DNA of 44,825 nt from Planctomycetota bacterium (GTDB lineage: Bacteria; Planctomycetota; Phycisphaerae; Sedimentisphaerales; Anaerobacaceae). The position numbers were made by a program, and so were the translations under genes. Below, piece after piece: positions 41,136 to 44,825 of this stretch. Location: NCBI GenBank assembly GCA_022566315.1, contig JADFJC010000017.1:1-44825 (forward strand), written 5' to 3'. The notes under the pieces are model-generated. The model saw nothing but the letters and a program-made list of their open reading frames with translations. It did not search any database and was not told where the DNA came from. Each line of letters opens with the position of its first letter. Position 1 is the stretch's first letter.

Positions 41136-44100
41136 ATGCACAACGTTAAACAATGTGCGCCACGCTCGTCGCTCGTCGCTCGGGTCACGGGTTACGGGCA
41201 ACGAGCGACAAATGTCATAGGTGTAATCCTGTTTGGTTTCCTGATGAGTCAGTTAATGGACTTGGCCATCCCTAACGGGACTGCAATAGCCTTGGCCAGG
41301 GAGGCCGACACCAAAGCACTGGCCGAGAAGATAATCGAACTGGCCGATATTGATCGTGGATTATGCGCTGTCCTTGGTTGCGATAGTGACCTGCCTGTGC
41401 AAATTGTGCAATCTACCAACTTGTATGTACATGTGCGCGAACCTGAAAACGGCGCGGTTATCTCGCTGCAGCGCCTGGCCGAAGAAGCGGGCCTCGGAAT
41501 CAACCGGCTTATCGCCGAGCAAGGCAGCATAGACAAACTACCCTTTGCTGACAATATGGTCGATGTAGTCATCGCGACGCGCATCGCCGGCGGGACGCTT
41601 GACCGCCTGTCTCTTTCCGAGATACTCCGGGTACTACGGCCGGAAGGAATAGCCATCATCTGCGCGGAAAGTGGCACTAAGACGCAGAAGCTCCGGCGAT
41701 GGGCCCAGGCTGGTAACCTCAAGGACGTCAAGGTGTGGAAGGATGATCTCGGCACGTGGCTACGCTTGTCCAAACCTCCCATGGAGGGTGCCGATGAATG
41801 GACGCATTGGGAGCATGGCCCGGATAATAATCCCGTGTCCACAGATAAGGTCATCAGAGCACCGTACATGACGCAATTCCTGGCAGAACCGTTCTACATT
41901 GGGATGCCGGCCATCACGACAGCGGCCGGTGGCAGGACCTTCCTGGCAACAGGGCACATCGCCCACCATCTGCGTGAATGGGACATGGTAAACAAGCTGA
42001 TCGCCCGCAACGGCTATAACGGCATTGTGCTGTGGGAGCGTGACCTGCCTATGGGATATCTGGCGCATCGGTCAGCCTTTGTTGCCACAAAGGACGTTTT
42101 CTATATGATTGACGGCGATAGTTGCCTCATGCTCGATGCACGGACCGGTAGGGAAAAAGGACGGATTCGGATTCCCGGTCTGGATGGTGACTGGAAGTGG
42201 ATAGCGATGCAGGACGGCGTTCTCTTCGTTTTGGCCGGTGAAAAAGGAGGCGAGGCAAAGATCATCAAAGGAGACCGTAACTTCGGTGGCTGGAGCTGGG
42301 CGGATCTCAGTGAGGGATACTACCAGAGGCCGAGGGTCCCTTGGGGATTCGGGAACAGATTAGCAGCGTACAGGCTCGATGATAAGCGCCTCCTGTGGCA
42401 ACATAAGGAAGAGACACTGATCGACTCCCGAGGGTTGGCCATGCGTGACGGGAGACTCTTTCTGTATTGTCCCGAGAATCATCTACGGGGCCTGGATTCC
42501 AAAACAGGGAAGGTCCTTTGGACGAACAGCGATCCCGAGGTTCTACGCCTTATCGAGGAGCCGGGACGGGGGCTGGTTTCGACGCCGGGATTCCGCAGCG
42601 TCTGCATGGCCGTTGCCACTCCAGAGGCGCTAATCATCCAGGGACAAACCAGAATGAACGTCGTGGCTGTCGCCACCAAAGATGGTAAGTGGCTTTGGCA
42701 GAAAAAGAAGATTAGTAATAATCCGAATGTAATCTTCTTAGACGGACATATCGTGCTCGGCGTCGGCCGTGGAAGCAACCACGTGGCTGTCGATCCGGTA
42801 TCCGGCTCCGTGATTGAGAACCTCAACTTCCGCAAGGTCTCTTGCGCGCGGCTCACGGCCAGTCCTGACTCGTTGTTTGTTCGCGGCGAGGGAACGCTTC
42901 GTTTCGACCGGGCGAGTAAAAGAGTGTTTATTGACGGAGCAGTCCGTCCGGCTTGCAACGACGGTGTCATTCCCGCCAACGGCATGCTCTATATCGGTCC
43001 CTGGGCGTGCGATTGTAACCTGTCGCTGATTGGCGCGATGGCCAAATGCTCGGCTGGTAACTTCCGATTCGACCACGTCGCCACCGAATCCGAACGACTG
43101 CAACAGGCAGAAGGTGACTTGGAGAAGGTCGCCTCATTAGAAGTTACGGCGGCTGATTGGCCTACCTATCGGGCGAACAACCATCGCACAAGCTCGACGG
43201 CCAGGCGGCTCGCACGACCAAATGCTACCAGAGGCAAGCCTGCGGCGCCTTCCTGGACGTACGCCCCAAAGCAGCCGCATGTACCGACCGCCCCCACCTC
43301 GGCTGGCGGACTTGTCTTCGTAGCCGGACAGGACGGTAAGGTCCGCGCCCTCGATGCCAGGACCGGAAAAATTCGTTGGGTCTTCGCCACCGCCGGGCCG
43401 ATTAAGATGCCTCCCACTATCTGGGAGTCCCGGGCGTACGTCGGTAGTGGTGATGGATATGTCTATGCCCTGGAAGCGGCCACCGGACGTTTGCTCTGGC
43501 GCTTCCGTGCAGCTCCCGTCGAGCGGTATATCATGGTCTATGGGAACCTCTGCTCCACCTGGCCGGTCAACACGGGTGTGTTGGTGAATGACGGCGTCGC
43601 CTATTTCGCTGCGGGCATCATCGACTGCGACGGCACCTATGTCTATGCCGTTGACGCCAAAACCGGGAAGATCAAATGGCAGAACAATTCCTGCGGACAT
43701 TTGAATCCCGATATCCGCAAGGGTGTCTCCGCCCAGGGGTGTCTTGCTATCCACGGCGATCAGTTGTTGATGGCTGGTGGGAACCAGGTCAATCCAGCCC
43801 GGTTCGACCTGACCACTGGCGAGTGCCTAAACCAATCGTTCGCCCAGGGCCGGCCGAAGGCGAACCACGGTAAGTTCGTCGGCGTCTTTCTTGGCAAATA
43901 TCCGGTCGCTGGTGGAGGAATTCTCTACGCTTCTGCTGAGAATGTGGCGAACAAGGATAGCTTCGTTGTCCATGACGGCCGGCGTTTCCTGACGCTGAAC
44001 TTTGGAGGAATCCCACCGGCCTGGAGTGACGATACGATCGCATTGGTCAACTTCCGCGATGGGAAGCTGACCTGCTGGGACAGCGAGATGACAGCCGAGC

Positions 44101-44513
44101 GAATCGCCAAGGGACAGTCTGTGCCTGGAAGGCCCGCTGATCGCCGACGGTACGGCTTGGCCAGTGCTCTCGAGCGCGACGGTGCCGTGCGATGGGTGTC
44201 CGACCTGGGTGAGCCGAAAGAATTTGAGGTAGTGTCATTAGCTATCTGCCCCACTTCGGTTGTGGCAGTGGTGAAATATCAGGTTCGAGCTCGGGCCCAT
44301 CCGCAGTGGTCCCTGGTTGCGGTTGATTCCCAAAACGGTACTCCGTATCGGTTCTGGCGACACCTCTTACCTTCCAAACCCTTGCCCGGCGGATTGCTGG
44401 TCGGCAGGCAGGGCCAGGTCATCGTAACGATGTTTAACGGTAACATTCGCAGCTTTGGACCACAGCGGCCACGGCGACCGCAATCTGATAGAGCGGGAGC
44501 AAGACGAGATTGA
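41136..44513 (+). CDS. Giant exported PQQ-like beta-propeller protein with N-terminal methyltransferase-like domain
   Basis: 1125 residues, ATG 41136 with AAGGAG at 41123-41128. Residues 1-50 form the signal region: a polar n-region encoded by repeat copy B (PRSSLVARVTG at about 9-19) followed by VIGVILFGFLMSQLMDLAIP. Residues about 55-215 have a methyltransferase fold (LPFADNMVDVVIATRIAGG, EILRVLRPEGIAIICAE), but the SAM-binding motif I is degenerate (GLCAVLGCDSDLP). The rest (about 225-1110) is a large propeller of PQQ-type repeats: LDARTGREKG, LDSKTGKVLW, LDARTGKIRW, LEAATGRLLW, VDAKTGKIKW. The role is unknown; the fusion seems peculiar to planctomycete-like genomes. Confidence 0.8.
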   Translation: MHNVKQCAPRSSLVARVTGYGQRATNVIGVILFGFLMSQLMDLAIPNGTAIALAREADTKALAEKIIELADIDRGLCAVLGCDSDLPVQIVQSTNLYVHVREPENGAVISLQRLAEEAGLGINRLIAEQGSIDKLPFADNMVDVVIATRIAGGTLDRLSLSEILRVLRPEGIAIICAESGTKTQKLRRWAQAGNLKDVKVWKDDLGTWLRLSKPPMEGADEWTHWEHGPDNNPVSTDKVIRAPYMTQFLAEPFYIGMPAITTAAGGRTFLATGHIAHHLREWDMVNKLIARNGYNGIVLWERDLPMGYLAHRSAFVATKDVFYMIDGDSCLMLDARTGREKGRIRIPGLDGDWKWIAMQDGVLFVLAGEKGGEAKIIKGDRNFGGWSWADLSEGYYQRPRVPWGFGNRLAAYRLDDKRLLWQHKEETLIDSRGLAMRDGRLFLYCPENHLRGLDSKTGKVLWTNSDPEVLRLIEEPGRGLVSTPGFRSVCMAVATPEALIIQGQTRMNVVAVATKDGKWLWQKKKISNNPNVIFLDGHIVLGVGRGSNHVAVDPVSGSVIENLNFRKVSCARLTASPDSLFVRGEGTLRFDRASKRVFIDGAVRPACNDGVIPANGMLYIGPWACDCNLSLIGAMAKCSAGNFRFDHVATESERLQQAEGDLEKVASLEVTAADWPTYRANNHRTSSTARRLARPNATRGKPAAPSWTYAPKQPHVPTAPTSAGGLVFVAGQDGKVRALDARTGKIRWVFATAGPIKMPPTIWESRAYVGSGDGYVYALEAATGRLLWRFRAAPVERYIMVYGNLCSTWPVNTGVLVNDGVAYFAAGIIDCDGTYVYAVDAKTGKIKWQNNSCGHLNPDIRKGVSAQGCLAIHGDQLLMAGGNQVNPARFDLTTGECLNQSFAQGRPKANHGKFVGVFLGKYPVAGGGILYASAENVANKDSFVVHDGRRFLTLNFGGIPPAWSDDTIALVNFRDGKLTCWDSEMTAERIAKGQSVPGRPADRRRYGLASALERDGAVRWVSDLGEPKEFEVVSLAICPTSVVAVVKYQVRARAHPQWSLVAVDSQNGTPYRFWRHLLPSKPLPGGLLVGRQGQVIVTMFNGNIRSFGPQRPRRPQSDRAGARRD
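41163..41209 (+). repeat. Dispersed repeat copy B inside the propeller gene
   Basis: CGCTCGTCGCTCGTCGCTCG then GGTCACGGGTTACGGGCAACGAG. It translates in frame as part of PRSSLVARVTGYGQRAT and lengthens the signal peptide n-region. Copy A, inverted, is 1.5 kb away and would encode PRSSLVARVTG as well. Confidence 0.8.
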
Positions 44514-44526
44514 TAGACCAATGAGG

Positions 44527-44555
44527 AACCCAAGTTTTTGCGAAAAACTTGGGTT
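44527..44555 (+). terminator. Perfect 13-bp inverted repeat after the propeller gene
   Basis: AACCCAAGTTTTT (44527-44539) pairs fully with AAAAACTTGGGTT (44543-44555) around GCG. It lies 13 bases after the stop, fitting a bidirectional terminator (the T run is within the stem), although no long T tail follows. Confidence 0.55.
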
Positions 44556-44616
44556 ACGGATGTATTTATAAAGTGACCACAGGCCAGACATTTCGGTCTC
44601 GCGGCCTTCACATATA

Positions 44617-44653
44617 CGATCCCGATAAATCGGGACAAGGCGAATCGGGATCG
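44617..44653. repeat. Inverted repeat CGATCCCGAT / ATCGGGATCG
   Basis: Ten-base arms at 44617-44626 and 44644-44653, with an internal CCCGAT/ATCGGG copy. It belongs to a class of hairpin repeats, function unknown, next to the transposase relic. Confidence 0.6.
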
Positions 44654-44663
44654 GGTAAAATGA

Positions 44664-44825
44664 TTAGCCCGCTGCTTTTATCATACGGGCCAAACCAGTC
44701 CCGCAGTCAGGACAGTGATAGTATGCCCGTTTAATTTTTATCCACCCGAAAAGAGAGTGTATGGCTCTGGGACGATGCTGCACAAACTTCATTGAGTTGT
44801 CACATTTACACGGTATAGAACTGCC
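44664..44825 (-). pseudogene. Truncated ISKra4-like transposase fragment
   Basis: Read from the right edge on the minus strand, 53 codons give PCKCDNSMKFVQHRPRAIHS, LFGWIKIKRAYYHCPDCGTG and LARMIKAAG, then TAA at 44664-44666. The pattern of a cysteine pair, R-x-R-x-I-x-(S/T)-L-x-G, RAYYxCxxCGxG is the zinc ribbon near the N-terminus of ISKra4-family transposases. The family continues for several hundred residues, so the early stop marks a decayed copy. Its 5' end is outside the window. Confidence 0.55.

Noticed and set aside
44549..44734. Plus-strand ORF at the right end
   Set aside because: It overlaps hairpins and the antisense of the transposase relic.

Overview
The window looks like a chromosomal segment of a planctomycete, most likely of the Phycisphaerae/Sedimentisphaerales type and probably from a metagenome. 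The basis is the combination of Tat-exported sulfatases with radical-SAM sulfatase maturases, prepilin-like proteins with the H-X9-DG motif, a secreted PQQ-propeller protein carrying a methyltransferase-like domain, FG-GAP proteins, and weak or absent Shine-Dalgarno sites on many genes. This is inference from gene content; no marker gene was compared.

Layout. 1-7613 (+): the 3' part of a CCA-adding-type nucleotidyltransferase, then maturase - leader ORF - sulfatase - sulfatase - maturase, then a Tat-exported sugar isomerase-like TIM barrel. This is a polysaccharide-desulfation locus. 7719-9386 (-): two pseudopilin-like genes. 9544-11561 (+): a promoter, a structured leader and an exported HEAT-repeat protein. 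11825-12710: a decayed toxin-antitoxin-like island (DUF4160 relic, DUF2442 gene, MNT nucleotidyltransferase, DUF2442 relic). 12731-16995 (+): an epimerase, an unassigned conserved protein and a PfkB kinase-HAD fusion, likely one sugar operon. 17028-21431: FmdB zinc ribbon (+), then on the minus strand an FG-GAP protein, CvpA, a membrane-anchored GspE/PilB-type ATPase and an FHA protein.

21533-26147 (+): the translation operon thrS-infC-rpmI-rplT-pheS. infC appears to start at ATA, and the infC-rpmI spacer can fold into strong hairpins. Instead of pheT, a hicBA toxin-antitoxin pair follows pheS, and beyond it lies a second, 112-bp, 94 percent identical copy of the pheS 3' end. 26879-32876 (-): a lipoprotein, a PepSY protein, a group II intron-like fragment, a TraB/ChaN-like lipoprotein, argC, an EamA transporter and the rplM-rpsI operon.

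33163-39632 (+): an eight-gene molybdenum operon (modB-modC-mobB/mobA fusion-moeA-moaA-moaC-MOSC-mog) whose genes overlap or abut. A heptanucleotide repeat element sits directly against the modB start codon, and a second, inverted copy lies in frame inside moeA. 39805-44513: a methyltransferase (-) and a very large PQQ-propeller protein (+). The right edge holds hairpins and the truncated end of an ISKra4-like transposase.

The most unusual signals are the dispersed short-repeat families that have entered coding and translation-start regions (modB, moeA, moaC, the propeller gene, possibly pheS), the pheS/hicBA duplication, the ATA start of infC, and the sugar operon with a protein of unknown function.
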